From NCBI RefSeq assembly GCF_022539315.1, contig NC_066314.1, positions 44,205,180-44,269,179 of the forward strand: 64,000 bases of DNA. The letters are read 5' to 3'. Positions 63,601-64,000 of this stretch are shown here, piece after piece. A program made the position numbers and the translations under genes. Below the pieces are notes generated by a model, which was not told where the DNA came from, made no database searches, and saw nothing but the letters and a program-made list of their open reading frames with translations. This DNA is from Serinus canaria. Its lineage: Eukaryota; Chordata; Aves; Passeriformes; Fringillidae. Every line of letters starts with the position of its first letter. Positions within the stretch are counted from its first letter, which is position 1.

Positions 63601-63973
63601 AAAGTCTTTTATTTAGAAATAAGTCGTATGCTTATGTGCTTATGCATCTAAATCTGGAGATATGCAATGGAGTGTATCTTTGCCAGGACTTTTTTTTCTA
63701 GAGCTTCAAGAAAACAGAGTTTCATTTTTTGCTCCTTCATATGTTTTGGTTTAGCAAAGCCAAGGATAAGTTGAAGACATTAGCTCATCAAACCTTAGTG
63801 ATGCTGCTGAGTAAATACGTAACCCGAATTCGCTTTTGTCAAATGTGTCTTGAAGAGATGCCCTGGAGGTCTCAGATGAATATCTATCTGGCAGTTGCAC
63901 ACTACCACCTATTTAAAAAGAACCTGGAAGAGCAATATAACATTGGAATTAGTGGTTCACAGCATCTGGACAG
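11570..63973 (+). CDS. CFAP54: CFAP54, N-terminal half (34 exons, 3' incomplete)
   Basis: Spliced coding region of cilia and flagella associated protein 54, a structural protein of the axonemal central pair. In Chlamydomonas the orthologue FAP54 belongs to the C1d projection, with FAP46, FAP74 and FAP221. Mouse Cfap54 loss is reported to give hydrocephalus, mucus accumulation and sperm flagellar defects. Seen here: 34 + strand exons joined by GT..AG introns, every junction in frame, 4400 coding bases and 1466 full codons. Identity rests on recognising family segments such as FNIWIKYKPRLPEWYYNE (exon 2), WRATLYTAVSQCYFDCQAD (exon 6), VSWYCILGC (exon 22) and ANEKYIFAVAAYSSDGKL (exon 23). The N-terminal half corresponds to the region Pfam has called DUF4486. 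The human protein is about 3,100 residues, so this is a little under half. No internal stop or frameshift is seen, so the gene looks intact. Exon 34 ends at a donor at 63974 and coding continues beyond the window. Confidence 0.93.
11737..16923 (+). other. Intron 1 (5.2 kb)
   Basis: Donor GTAGGG, acceptor TTTCTTTTTTTTAG. The first 270 bases are the tail of the CpG island, followed by two long T runs (about 12079-12091 and 12124-12139). The rest is AT-rich. No repeat family or further exon is recognised. Confidence 0.8.
16924..17029 (+). CDS. CFAP54: CFAP54 exon 2 (residues 56-91)
   Basis: Acceptor after an 8-base T run, donor ATCAAA|GTAAGT (near-consensus), ends in phase 0. It encodes the strongly conserved opening signature FNIWIKYKPRLPEWYYNE followed by RLVKVGDTLAQIK. 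This is one of the best segments for identifying the family. Confidence 0.95.
17030..20542 (+). other. Intron 2 (3.5 kb)
   Basis: AT-rich intron. A stretch near 18560-18690 translates to a sequence slightly like the C-terminal part of LINE proteins, but too decayed to name. No other feature is recognised. Confidence 0.75.
20543..20689 (+). CDS. CFAP54: CFAP54 exon 3 (residues 92-140)
   Basis: Acceptor ATTTTTTTTCAG, donor CTTGTG|GTAGGT, 49 whole codons. It begins with a TPR-like amphipathic helix EYKLALQQCYERYLQQF, then an acidic stretch NLDDVMDDVQRFKSAFF. It joins in phase 0 to exons 2 and 4. Confidence 0.94.
20690..22996 (+). other. Intron 3 (2.3 kb)
   Basis: AT-rich intron with no repeat or RNA gene I can recognise. 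Minus-strand open frames of 108 codons (21645-21971) and 123 codons (21968-22339) have no family resemblance. Confidence 0.75.
22997..23168 (+). CDS. CFAP54: CFAP54 exon 4 (residues 141-198)
   Basis: Acceptor TGTGTGTTTTAG, donor AACAATG|GTACCT-type (TACAATG|GTACCT), ending one base into a Gly codon. It encodes FHALQARNICIYQMVCSRDR and later LRLTMQVALPQENLCWLIYN, two helices typical of the CFAP54 N-terminal helical array. Confidence 0.94.
23541..23632. repeat. T/G-rich low-complexity tract
   Basis: Repeated GGTT and TTTG words ending in a run of 14 T. The + strand is almost free of C and A. It is probably a degenerate simple repeat or the poly-A tail of a lost minus-strand retroelement. Confidence 0.7.
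23939..24085 (-). mobile_element. TguSINE1-like SINE (tRNA-Ile head, CR1 tail)
   Basis: Read on the minus strand, the element opens with a tRNA-Ile-like head. An A box TAGCTCAGTTGG is followed by GTCAGAGC, a degenerate anticodon arm GGTGTTAACAATGCC, a B-box-like GAGTTCAATCCC and the acceptor end GTATGGGCCA. It then passes into a CR1-type 3' tail (TTGGACTTGATGATCC ... TGTGATTCTGTGATA). This head and tail combination is the known structure of TguSINE1 from passerine birds. Several substitutions show it is old. It is a transposon copy in intron 4, antisense to CFAP54, not a working tRNA gene. Confidence 0.82.
25206..25264 (+). CDS. CFAP54: CFAP54 exon 5 (residues 198-217)
   Basis: Short 59-base exon. 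Acceptor TTTTTGCAG, donor GCTAAG|GTATGG. The first two bases finish the Gly codon from exon 4, then TIHIYTICRHLMVMGHSAK follows in frame. The join YNG-TIHIYTIC matches what I know of this family. Confidence 0.93.
25265..26577 (+). other. Intron 5 (1.3 kb)
   Basis: AT-rich intron, no recognised repeat. A CTCF-like word with one core mismatch at about 25608-25622 was considered and rejected. Confidence 0.75.
26578..26721 (+). CDS. CFAP54: CFAP54 exon 6 (residues 218-265)
   Basis: Acceptor CTTCAATACAG, donor GGAGAG|GTATCC, 48 whole codons. It encodes VLEYLLWASICMESSIPLLS and YLTWRATLYTAVSQCYFDC, a helical pair with TPR-like spacing. Very characteristic of CFAP54. Confidence 0.95.
26722..27127 (+). 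other. Intron 6 (406 bases)
   Basis: Short AT-rich intron between exons 6 and 7. No embedded feature seen. Confidence 0.85.
27128..27241 (+). CDS. CFAP54: CFAP54 exon 7 (residues 266-303)
   Basis: Acceptor TTTGGACAG, donor CTAAAG|GTATCA, 38 whole codons. It encodes a highly charged helix IFARRGLIKIDELKQLEDIS and then SLERAETEKIFREATLK. Only 99 bases of intron separate it from exon 8. Confidence 0.94.
27341..27439 (+). CDS. CFAP54: CFAP54 exon 8 (residues 304-336)
   Basis: Acceptor TTTGTGTCAG, donor GTAAAT|GTAAGT (near-consensus), 33 codons. It encodes MSVMIFKRAVYESRRNPNSF and a basic tail RRESKVNPRKAVN. Confidence 0.94.
27440..27977 (+). other. Intron 8 (538 bases)
   Basis: AT-rich intron with nothing recognised. 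Confidence 0.85.
27978..28176 (+). CDS. CFAP54: CFAP54 exon 9 (residues 337-403)
   Basis: Acceptor TTTTCTTCCTTAG, donor CTCTCAG|GTAACA, ending one base into a Gly codon. It encodes LSWPRTATERLLVAMFDG, a helix FLAILEALSDPSRN, a proline-rich turn LLPPHPPVPDE and VTSELFSAGLEILS. The donor is set by frame continuity with exon 10. A second possible donor at 28206 would break that frame. GC content is higher than in neighbouring exons. Confidence 0.92.
28177..28868 (+). other. Intron 9 (692 bases)
   Basis: AT-rich intron with a 17-base T run near 28604-28620. No repeat family named with confidence. Confidence 0.8.
28869..28943 (+). CDS. CFAP54: CFAP54 exon 10 (residues 403-428)
   Basis: A 75-base exon with acceptor TTTGTTGAAG and donor CTAGCAG|GTAAGC. 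Polar and probably flexible (GASNATNNFGIINPSS), then a short helix TLLQLMLA. It enters with two bases completing Gly and leaves with one base of the next Gly, so skipping it would keep the frame. Confidence 0.88.
28944..29820 (+). other. Intron 10 (877 bases)
   Basis: AT-rich intron carrying a short CR1 3' tail at about 29490-29582, listed separately. Confidence 0.8.
29490..29582 (+). mobile_element. CR1 LINE 3'-end fragment
   Basis: The + strand reads GTGGCCATGGTGGTATTTG ... GGATTTGATGATCTTGGAGG ... CTTTATGATTCTGTGG, the typical 3' untranslated end of avian CR1 with its ATTCTRTG-type terminal repeat. It is short and diverged, a 5'-truncated insertion in the same orientation as CFAP54. Confidence 0.75.
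29821..29933 (+). CDS. CFAP54: CFAP54 exon 11 (residues 428-465)
   Basis: Acceptor CATCACTGCAG, donor CTTCAG|GTAATC. It encodes GEERVSGDAAVKFVKLAFSY and EEWNVFYSAFEFVDNFLQ, an aromatic-rich helical pair. Only 113 bases of intron follow. Confidence 0.94.
30047..30218 (+). CDS. CFAP54: CFAP54 exon 12 (residues 466-523)
   Basis: Acceptor CATCTCAATTAG, donor TTAGAA|GTGAGT. The first half is helical (ADIELKLLTLMQPIVFPGKF). The second half is a polar, Gly/Ser/Lys-rich linker (DGGKSKEGSTHQGSEKTQ) that is probably disordered. Leaves one base (A) for the Lys codon finished by exon 13. Confidence 0.92.
30219..30856 (+). other. Intron 12 (638 bases)
   Basis: AT-rich intron ending in a long pyrimidine tract with 13 T before the exon 13 acceptor. 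No other feature. Confidence 0.85.
30857..30942 (+). CDS. CFAP54: CFAP54 exon 13 (residues 523-551)
   Basis: Acceptor GCTGAATGTAG behind a strong poly-T tract, donor GAGCAG|GTAATA. It encodes ESLKPGNPLRDVMILATKAF and SYVSTFEQ. The frame fits exactly with one base from exon 12. Confidence 0.93.
30943..32825 (+). other. Intron 13 (1.9 kb)
   Basis: AT-rich intron with short A and T runs. No repeat family or RNA gene recognised. Confidence 0.75.
32826..32960 (+). CDS. CFAP54: CFAP54 exon 14 (residues 552-596)
   Basis: Acceptor TTTTTCTTTCCAG, donor TACCAA|GTACTC, 45 codons. It encodes NVHPDKEILVDVVMCLWQKC and a Cys/His-containing segment KCGSHCLEYIHKHQAYQ. The Cys and His residues do not form an obvious zinc motif. 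Confidence 0.93.
32961..33971 (+). other. Intron 14 (1.0 kb)
   Basis: AT-rich intron with nothing recognised. Confidence 0.8.
33972..34119 (+). CDS. CFAP54: CFAP54 exon 15 (residues 597-646)
   Basis: Acceptor CCCCATTTTTAG, donor CAAGAAG|GTAAAG. It encodes WVHVLWIMNEIIERSNLADT and a helix TLCLAAILENVADST ending in an acidic linker. One base of a Gly codon passes to exon 16. Confidence 0.94.
34120..35847 (+). other. Intron 15 (1.7 kb)
   Basis: AT-rich intron, no recognised element. Confidence 0.8.
35848..35903 (+). CDS. CFAP54: CFAP54 exon 16 (residues 646-664)
   Basis: The smallest exon in the window, 56 bases. Acceptor TTTCTATAACAAAG has an A-rich last stretch and is weak. Donor CTGATG|GTAATG. 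It encodes GSASLSQDETCDMPEILM, polar and acidic. The call rests on frame continuity on both sides. Skipping it would shift the frame. Confidence 0.85.
35904..36884 (+). other. Intron 16 (981 bases)
   Basis: AT-rich intron with the long poly-T tract at about 36610-36680, listed separately. Confidence 0.85.
36610..36680. repeat. Long poly-T tract with G interruptions
   Basis: About 70 bases of T interrupted by a few G and C, including a run of about 30 T at the end. It may be a simple repeat or the reversed poly-A tail of a lost retroelement. Its true length is likely to vary between individuals and between assemblies. Confidence 0.85.
36885..37013 (+). CDS. CFAP54: CFAP54 exon 17 (residues 665-707)
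   Basis: Acceptor GGGTTTTCATTTCAG, donor ACAAAG|GTAAAG, 43 codons. It encodes a helix TPTEQLQIAYEVLEKAINGM and then LMTLLPDGKSIFDSCCTK. Confidence 0.94.
37014..38287 (+). other. Intron 17 (1.3 kb)
   Basis: Nearly half of this intron is the minus-strand solo LTR at 37185-37776, listed separately. The remainder is AT-rich. Confidence 0.85.
37185..37776 (-). mobile_element. Avian ERVL-type solo LTR
   Basis: About 592 GC-rich bases inside an AT-rich intron. On the minus strand it begins TGTGCTGGCTTTGGCTTAGG, contains CACAAGAAGCTGGGAGGAGG and the polyadenylation-type stretch CCATTAAACTGGCCTTATCT (ATTAAA at 37311-37316), and ends GGGGTTAAACCACAACA. I recognise these words from a very common avian endogenous-retrovirus LTR, with the usual TG..CA ends. 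No internal retroviral sequence lies on either side, so it is a solo LTR. The flanking five-base words (ATTAG and AGTTG) do not form a clean target-site duplication, which suggests age. Antisense to CFAP54. The exact subfamily is not determined. Confidence 0.8.
38288..38435 (+). CDS. CFAP54: CFAP54 exon 18 (residues 708-757)
   Basis: Acceptor CTATTTTTTAG, donor ACAAG|GTAGGC. It begins with an Asn/Asp-rich polar stretch (DSNDQNLNSFLGNGNDK) and ends in a helix LHLELIQAQHRVAVKLLKII. Leaves one base of a Gly codon. Confidence 0.93.
38436..39222 (+). other. Intron 18 (787 bases)
   Basis: AT-rich intron, nothing recognised. Confidence 0.85.
39223..39300 (+). CDS. CFAP54: CFAP54 exon 19 (residues 757-783)
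   Basis: A 78-base exon with acceptor CTTCCCACACAG and donor TTATCAG|GTAAAA. It encodes a polar linker GPQVVDRSPKSSKSQEKNT, likely disordered. Symmetric phase (1,1) means skipping would keep the frame. The intron after it is only 81 bases. Confidence 0.88.
39382..39503 (+). CDS. CFAP54: CFAP54 exon 20 (residues 783-823)
   Basis: Acceptor ATCTGTTTTCTAG, donor CTGGAG|GTAATA. It encodes a basic helix EELIMKKIKRNKLSRAIFLM and QKAAQKFPEDLTTTSQRQ. Ends in phase 0 before a long intron. Confidence 0.93.
39504..42691 (+). other. Intron 20 (3.2 kb)
   Basis: AT-rich intron. No repeat family, RNA gene or further exon recognised. Confidence 0.75.
42692..42865 (+). CDS. CFAP54: CFAP54 exon 21 (residues 824-881)
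   Basis: Acceptor TTTCAATCATAG, donor ATTCAG|GTAATG, 58 codons. A helix EALALIEQVEAEQSALYCSL leads into a lysine-rich stretch (KSKKKSR) and a proline run TPPPPLLL encoded by CCT repeats. It then enters the fibronectin-type-III-like module at SMTFKPAPFD. Confidence 0.94.
43290..43735 (-). mobile_element. CR1 LINE fragment (3' end and 3' coding part)
   Basis: The + strand shows the reverse complement of an avian CR1: a decayed AGTCACAGGACTATG start, CTCTTGTCCAACCTTCTGCT, TTGCTCAGAGCTTAATGCAG and TTCCAAGAATGGGACAGCTT. Farther in, CAGCCCTGATTTGCCCTTAG resembles the upstream coding part. It is strongly diverged with small indels, so the inner limit is approximate. Confidence 0.65.
43796..43847. 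repeat. Perfect 21-base inverted repeat (hairpin)
   Basis: Left arm 43796-43816 (AGCTTCTTCAAAATAATCATG) and right arm 43827-43847 are exact reverse complements around a 10-base spacer. It lies just past the inner end of the minus CR1 fragment. The lack of arm divergence suggests a recent origin, for example by template switching. Confidence 0.9.
44093..44106 (+). promoter_or_regulatory. Candidate CTCF site
   Basis: CCACTAGATGGCGA matches the CTCF core CCASYAGRKGGCRS at 13 of 14 positions. It lies in intron 21, outside the two CR1 fragments. Sequence alone cannot show occupancy. Motif orientation is + on this strand. Confidence 0.5.
44428..44790 (+). mobile_element. CR1 LINE fragment (reverse transcriptase region)
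   Basis: The + strand translates around 44430 to DFCEAFDAVPHDML, the CR1 reverse-transcriptase motif of the D..KAFD.V.H type. Recognisable later CR1 words follow, such as AAGGAATTGGCTGGATGGAC, GTGGGGTCCCTCAGAGCTCA and TGACACAACAGAAGGAAGGG. Stops and frameshifts interrupt it, so it is a dead internal fragment. It faces opposite to the nearby 43.3 kb piece, so the two come from different insertions or from an inversion. Confidence 0.78.
44913..44958. repeat. 20-base inverted repeat with one mismatch
   Basis: Left arm 44913-44932 and right arm 44939-44958, spacer six bases (AAGGTG). The inner 16 pairs are perfect (TCCATTATCCTAACCC with GGGTTAGGATAATGGA), and one mismatch lies near the outer end. 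Confidence 0.88.
45167..45259 (+). CDS. CFAP54: CFAP54 exon 22 (residues 882-912)
   Basis: Acceptor CATTTTCTTCAAAG, donor GAACAG|GTAAGC, 31 codons. It encodes VSWYCILGCVAGGSNTKVRL then NNNKLQNSGEQ. The W-x-C-x-L opening and the following strand pattern fit the first strands of a fibronectin type III fold. The pattern is characteristic of CFAP54. Confidence 0.95.
45260..47571 (+). other. Intron 22 (2.3 kb)
   Basis: Holds a TTTG/GGTTT low-complexity tract at 45838-45880. The part from about 46130 to 47250 is less AT-rich and has a 119-codon + strand open frame (46484-46843) with no recognisable family. It may be an unrecognised old repeat. Confidence 0.7.
45838..45880. repeat. TTTG / GGTTT low-complexity tract
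   Basis: Tandem TTTG units (GTTTGTTTGTTTGTTGG) followed by GGTTT units. A short microsatellite-like tract, likely to vary in length. Confidence 0.75.
47572..47757 (+). CDS. CFAP54: CFAP54 exon 23 (residues 913-974)
   Basis: Acceptor TTTTTATTGGTAG, donor ACTCAG|GTAGGG, 62 codons, the best-conserved exon by eye. It encodes LLEVQGLDANEKYIFAVAAY and SSDGKLIGDSIGQMTKPIL. The L..L.ANEKY.F.V.AYSSDGK pattern is the E-F-G strand signature of a fibronectin type III domain, completing the module begun in exon 22. Confidence 0.96.
47758..48742 (+). other. Intron 23 (985 bases)
   Basis: AT-rich intron, nothing recognised. Confidence 0.8.
48743..48885 (+). CDS. CFAP54: CFAP54 exon 24 (residues 975-1022)
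   Basis: Acceptor TTTGTTTTGCAG, donor AAAAAG|GTAATT, ending two bases into an Arg codon. It encodes VAYQTGNFRLARAAFSPMWD, a TPR-like helix pair with the Y..GN...A...F pattern, followed by SFPRPPNAAVISASSN. Confidence 0.94.
48886..50899 (+). other. Intron 24 (2.0 kb)
   Basis: AT-rich first half. Between about 49930 and 50560 there is more complex sequence, with the longest minus-strand open frame in the window (50118-50579, 153 codons) and an overlapping + strand frame. Neither resembles a known family and the exon 24 to 25 join skips this region in frame. Confidence 0.7.
50900..51047 (+). CDS. CFAP54: CFAP54 exon 25 (residues 1022-1071)
   Basis: Acceptor TTGTGTATTGTAG, donor GAGCAA|GTATGT. 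One base completes Arg, then LRFEAVSQTSPITLHLFLRN and a cysteine-containing segment GALFCDSICSNEIFYKEQ follow. Confidence 0.94.
51048..52031 (+). other. Intron 25 (984 bases)
   Basis: AT-rich intron with one short hairpin at 51695-51718, listed separately. Confidence 0.8.
51695..51718. repeat. Perfect 11-base inverted repeat
   Basis: AAGGGAAGGAT (51695-51705) and its reverse complement ATCCTTCCCTT (51708-51718), spacer TT. A tight hairpin in intron 25. Confidence 0.8.
52032..52187 (+). CDS. CFAP54: CFAP54 exon 26 (residues 1072-1123)
   Basis: Acceptor TTTTTCTTTTACAG, donor GTTCAG|GTGAGA, 52 codons. It encodes VARLAECERMTVAIELSNWL, NDPSYALQSVVQCYGLLAPL and IYHKIFSVPVVQ, a helical repeat ending in a hydrophobic helix. 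Confidence 0.95.
52529..52625. repeat. T/G-rich low-complexity tract
   Basis: Runs of T separated by G, GG and one GGGGGG block over about 95 bases. The same kind of sequence occurs at 23.5 and 45.8 kb. Confidence 0.8.
52855..53280. repeat. Unclassified GC-rich block
   Basis: About 425 bases of purine- and G-rich sequence inside an AT-rich intron. GGTCCATCCAGGAGAAA occurs twice, at 53016-53032 and 53094-53110, a 78-base offset. I do not recognise the family. It may be a decayed minisatellite-like repeat or part of an LTR. The 54.7 kb block shares the GGTCCAT word. Confidence 0.5.
53887..54009 (+). CDS. CFAP54: CFAP54 exon 27 (residues 1124-1164)
   Basis: Acceptor GTATTTATAG, donor GCAAAG|GTATGG, 41 codons. 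It encodes ILIKCLAVLQEIPSATLQRR and QEGCYDSIQHMIACASYHTA. Confidence 0.94.
54010..56000 (+). other. Intron 27 (2.0 kb)
   Basis: Contains the second GC-rich unclassified block (about 54700-55240). The rest is AT-rich with nothing recognised. Confidence 0.8.
54700..55240. repeat. Unclassified GC-rich block with GGTCCAT words
   Basis: About 540 bases richer in G and C than the surrounding intron, with recurring words such as GGTCCAT (54990-54996 and 55033-55039), CCAGG and GAGGTC. No splice-compatible coding frame. It resembles the 52.9 kb block in composition and vocabulary. The family is unknown to me. Confidence 0.45.
56001..56141 (+). CDS. CFAP54: CFAP54 exon 28 (residues 1165-1211)
   Basis: Acceptor TTATTCTTTTATAG. 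It encodes VLHSWKEYELSAIIINYGKK and LLISPGVSLGQSGDVKTEE, then a polar tail. The donor is uncertain: AAA|GTAGTT at 56142 (used here) or GCA|GTAAAA at 56136. Both keep phase 0 and differ by two residues (Val-Lys). Confidence 0.88.
56228..56390 (-). mobile_element. CR1 LINE 3'-end fragment
   Basis: The + strand reads AGAATCATAGAATGGTTTGT, GTTGGAAGGGAGCTCAAAG, CATCTAGCTCCAACCCCCAG and CCTTGGGCAGGGACCCCCTA, the reverse complement of the avian CR1 3' end including its terminal ATTCTATGATTCT repeat. This is the best-preserved CR1 copy in the window and lies only 87 bases after exon 28. Confidence 0.93.
56576..56672 (+). CDS. CFAP54: CFAP54 exon 29 (residues 1212-1244)
   Basis: Acceptor CAATATTTCAG, donor GAACCAG|GTGGGT, ending one base into a Gly codon. 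It encodes RRSSRASHLAAMAKAAENLN and SLESNLLKLTEP, an alanine-rich helix after a basic Ser/Arg stretch. Confidence 0.93.
56673..59436 (+). other. Intron 29 (2.8 kb)
   Basis: Contains a long decayed CR1 fragment (about 57345-57945). Otherwise AT-rich, with a 100-codon + strand frame at 58339-58641 of no known family. Confidence 0.8.
57345..57945 (-). mobile_element. CR1 LINE fragment (longer 3' part)
   Basis: The + strand carries the reverse complement of CR1: a decayed start AGTAGTATAGGTTGGAAGG, then CAACCTGTTCTGATAGTTAA, CCCTCAGCCTCTTCATGCTC, CTAGATGTGGTCTCACAAGT, GAGTAGAGGGGAATAGTCAT and CAGCTGGCCTTTGCTGCAAG. About 600 bases are kept but highly diverged, so this is older than the 56.2 kb copy. 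Confidence 0.85.
59437..59526 (+). CDS. CFAP54: CFAP54 exon 30 (residues 1244-1274)
   Basis: Acceptor TTTATTGATGCAG, donor CGAGAAG|GTAGGG, 90 bases with symmetric phase (1,1). It encodes GPGTRLTGKESPLLLYPVIS and CWTSELAYRE. Confidence 0.93.
59527..60166 (+). other. Intron 30 (640 bases)
   Basis: AT-rich intron, nothing recognised. Confidence 0.85.
60167..60293 (+). CDS. CFAP54: CFAP54 exon 31 (residues 1274-1316)
   Basis: Acceptor TACTTTATTGCAG, donor TTGAAAAG|GTAGAT, leaving AG of an Arg codon. It encodes FKAHTRFLEFFIQLLHKVLN and CVLDWAESVENTLK, a strongly amphipathic helix pair. Confidence 0.94.
60294..61022 (+). other. Intron 31 (729 bases)
   Basis: AT-rich intron, nothing recognised apart from the tandem acceptor at its 3' end. 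Confidence 0.85.
61023..61116 (+). CDS. CFAP54: CFAP54 exon 32 (residues 1316-1347)
   Basis: Acceptor TTTCTCATCAG, donor CAGAAA|GTGAGT. It encodes RRNENFLGTDGILTLARSLT and LGESPSAAGVQK. The acceptor is a tandem CAGGAG, so splicing three bases later would remove one of the two arginines without changing the frame. Confidence 0.92.
61117..62065 (+). other. Intron 32 (949 bases)
   Basis: AT-rich intron, nothing recognised. Confidence 0.85.
62066..62205 (+). CDS. CFAP54: CFAP54 exon 33 (residues 1348-1394)
   Basis: Acceptor GATTTTTTTTTAAAG, donor CACAGAA|GTAAAT. It is lysine- and serine-rich and likely disordered (GKPKASSSKKQIKEAVPKKG, then LRDYLMKNPDVMKSSETQ). The donor position is fixed by frame: two leftover bases AA join C of exon 34 to make Asn. 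Reading through the donor gives Lys-stop at once. Confidence 0.9.
62206..63754 (+). other. Intron 33 (1.5 kb)
   Basis: AT-rich intron with an A run near 63175-63189. No element recognised. Confidence 0.8.
63755..63973 (+). CDS. CFAP54: CFAP54 exon 34 (residues 1394-1467, last in window)
   Basis: Acceptor TATGTTTTGGTTTAG, donor CTGGACAG|GTAAAT, the largest internal exon here (219 bases). It encodes AKDKLKTLAHQTLVMLLSKY, VTRIRFCQMCLEEMPWRSQM and a helix IYLAVAHYHLFKKNLEEQY. It ends two bases into a codon, so the gene continues to the right of the window. Confidence 0.93.
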
Positions 63974-64000
63974 GTAAATCTTATTGTACCATAAGTGATT

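Noticed and set aside
1..64000. CRISPR array, phage, operon or other prokaryotic-type system
   Set aside because: No spaced direct repeats, no dense co-directional open frames, and clear vertebrate splicing and avian repeats throughout.

Overview
This is vertebrate nuclear DNA, almost certainly from a songbird. There are no bacterial-style operons. About 7% of the window is coding, split into 34 short exons that all lie on the + strand, separated by AT-rich introns with canonical GT..AG borders. The repeats point to a bird: several CR1 LINE pieces, an avian ERVL-type solo LTR, and a SINE at about 23.94-24.09 kb with a tRNA-Ile-like head joined to a CR1-like tail. That SINE matches the TguSINE1 type known from passerines.

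There is one protein-coding gene. I identify it from the translated exons as CFAP54 (cilia and flagella associated protein 54; C12orf55 in human). Positions 1 to about 11.4 kb are 5' flank with no gene I can support. A CpG-rich promoter and first exon lie at about 11.45-12.0 kb, with an RFX-like X-box and a run of four GGG tracts directly before the start codon. Exons 1-34 then run from 11570 to 63973. Every junction keeps the reading frame, giving 4400 coding bases (1466 complete codons). The human protein is about 3,100 residues, so this is roughly the N-terminal half. The last exon ends at a normal splice donor and the gene continues beyond the window.

The product is a large, mostly helical axonemal protein of the central-pair apparatus (C1d projection). 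It has TPR-like helical stretches, short disordered linkers (exons 12, 16, 19, 21, 33) and a fibronectin-type-III-like module across exons 22-23.

The introns hold old transposon pieces, T/G-rich low-complexity tracts, a strong CTCF-like motif, and two unusually GC-rich blocks of unclassified sequence (52.86-53.28 and 54.70-55.24 kb) that share a short GGTCCAT word. Four near-perfect inverted repeats (9.2, 43.8, 44.9 and 51.7 kb) look like hairpins made by replication template switching. I found no undescribed multi-gene system. The most notable points are the start-proximal G-quadruplex candidate with its X-box, the hairpins, and the unclassified GC-rich blocks.
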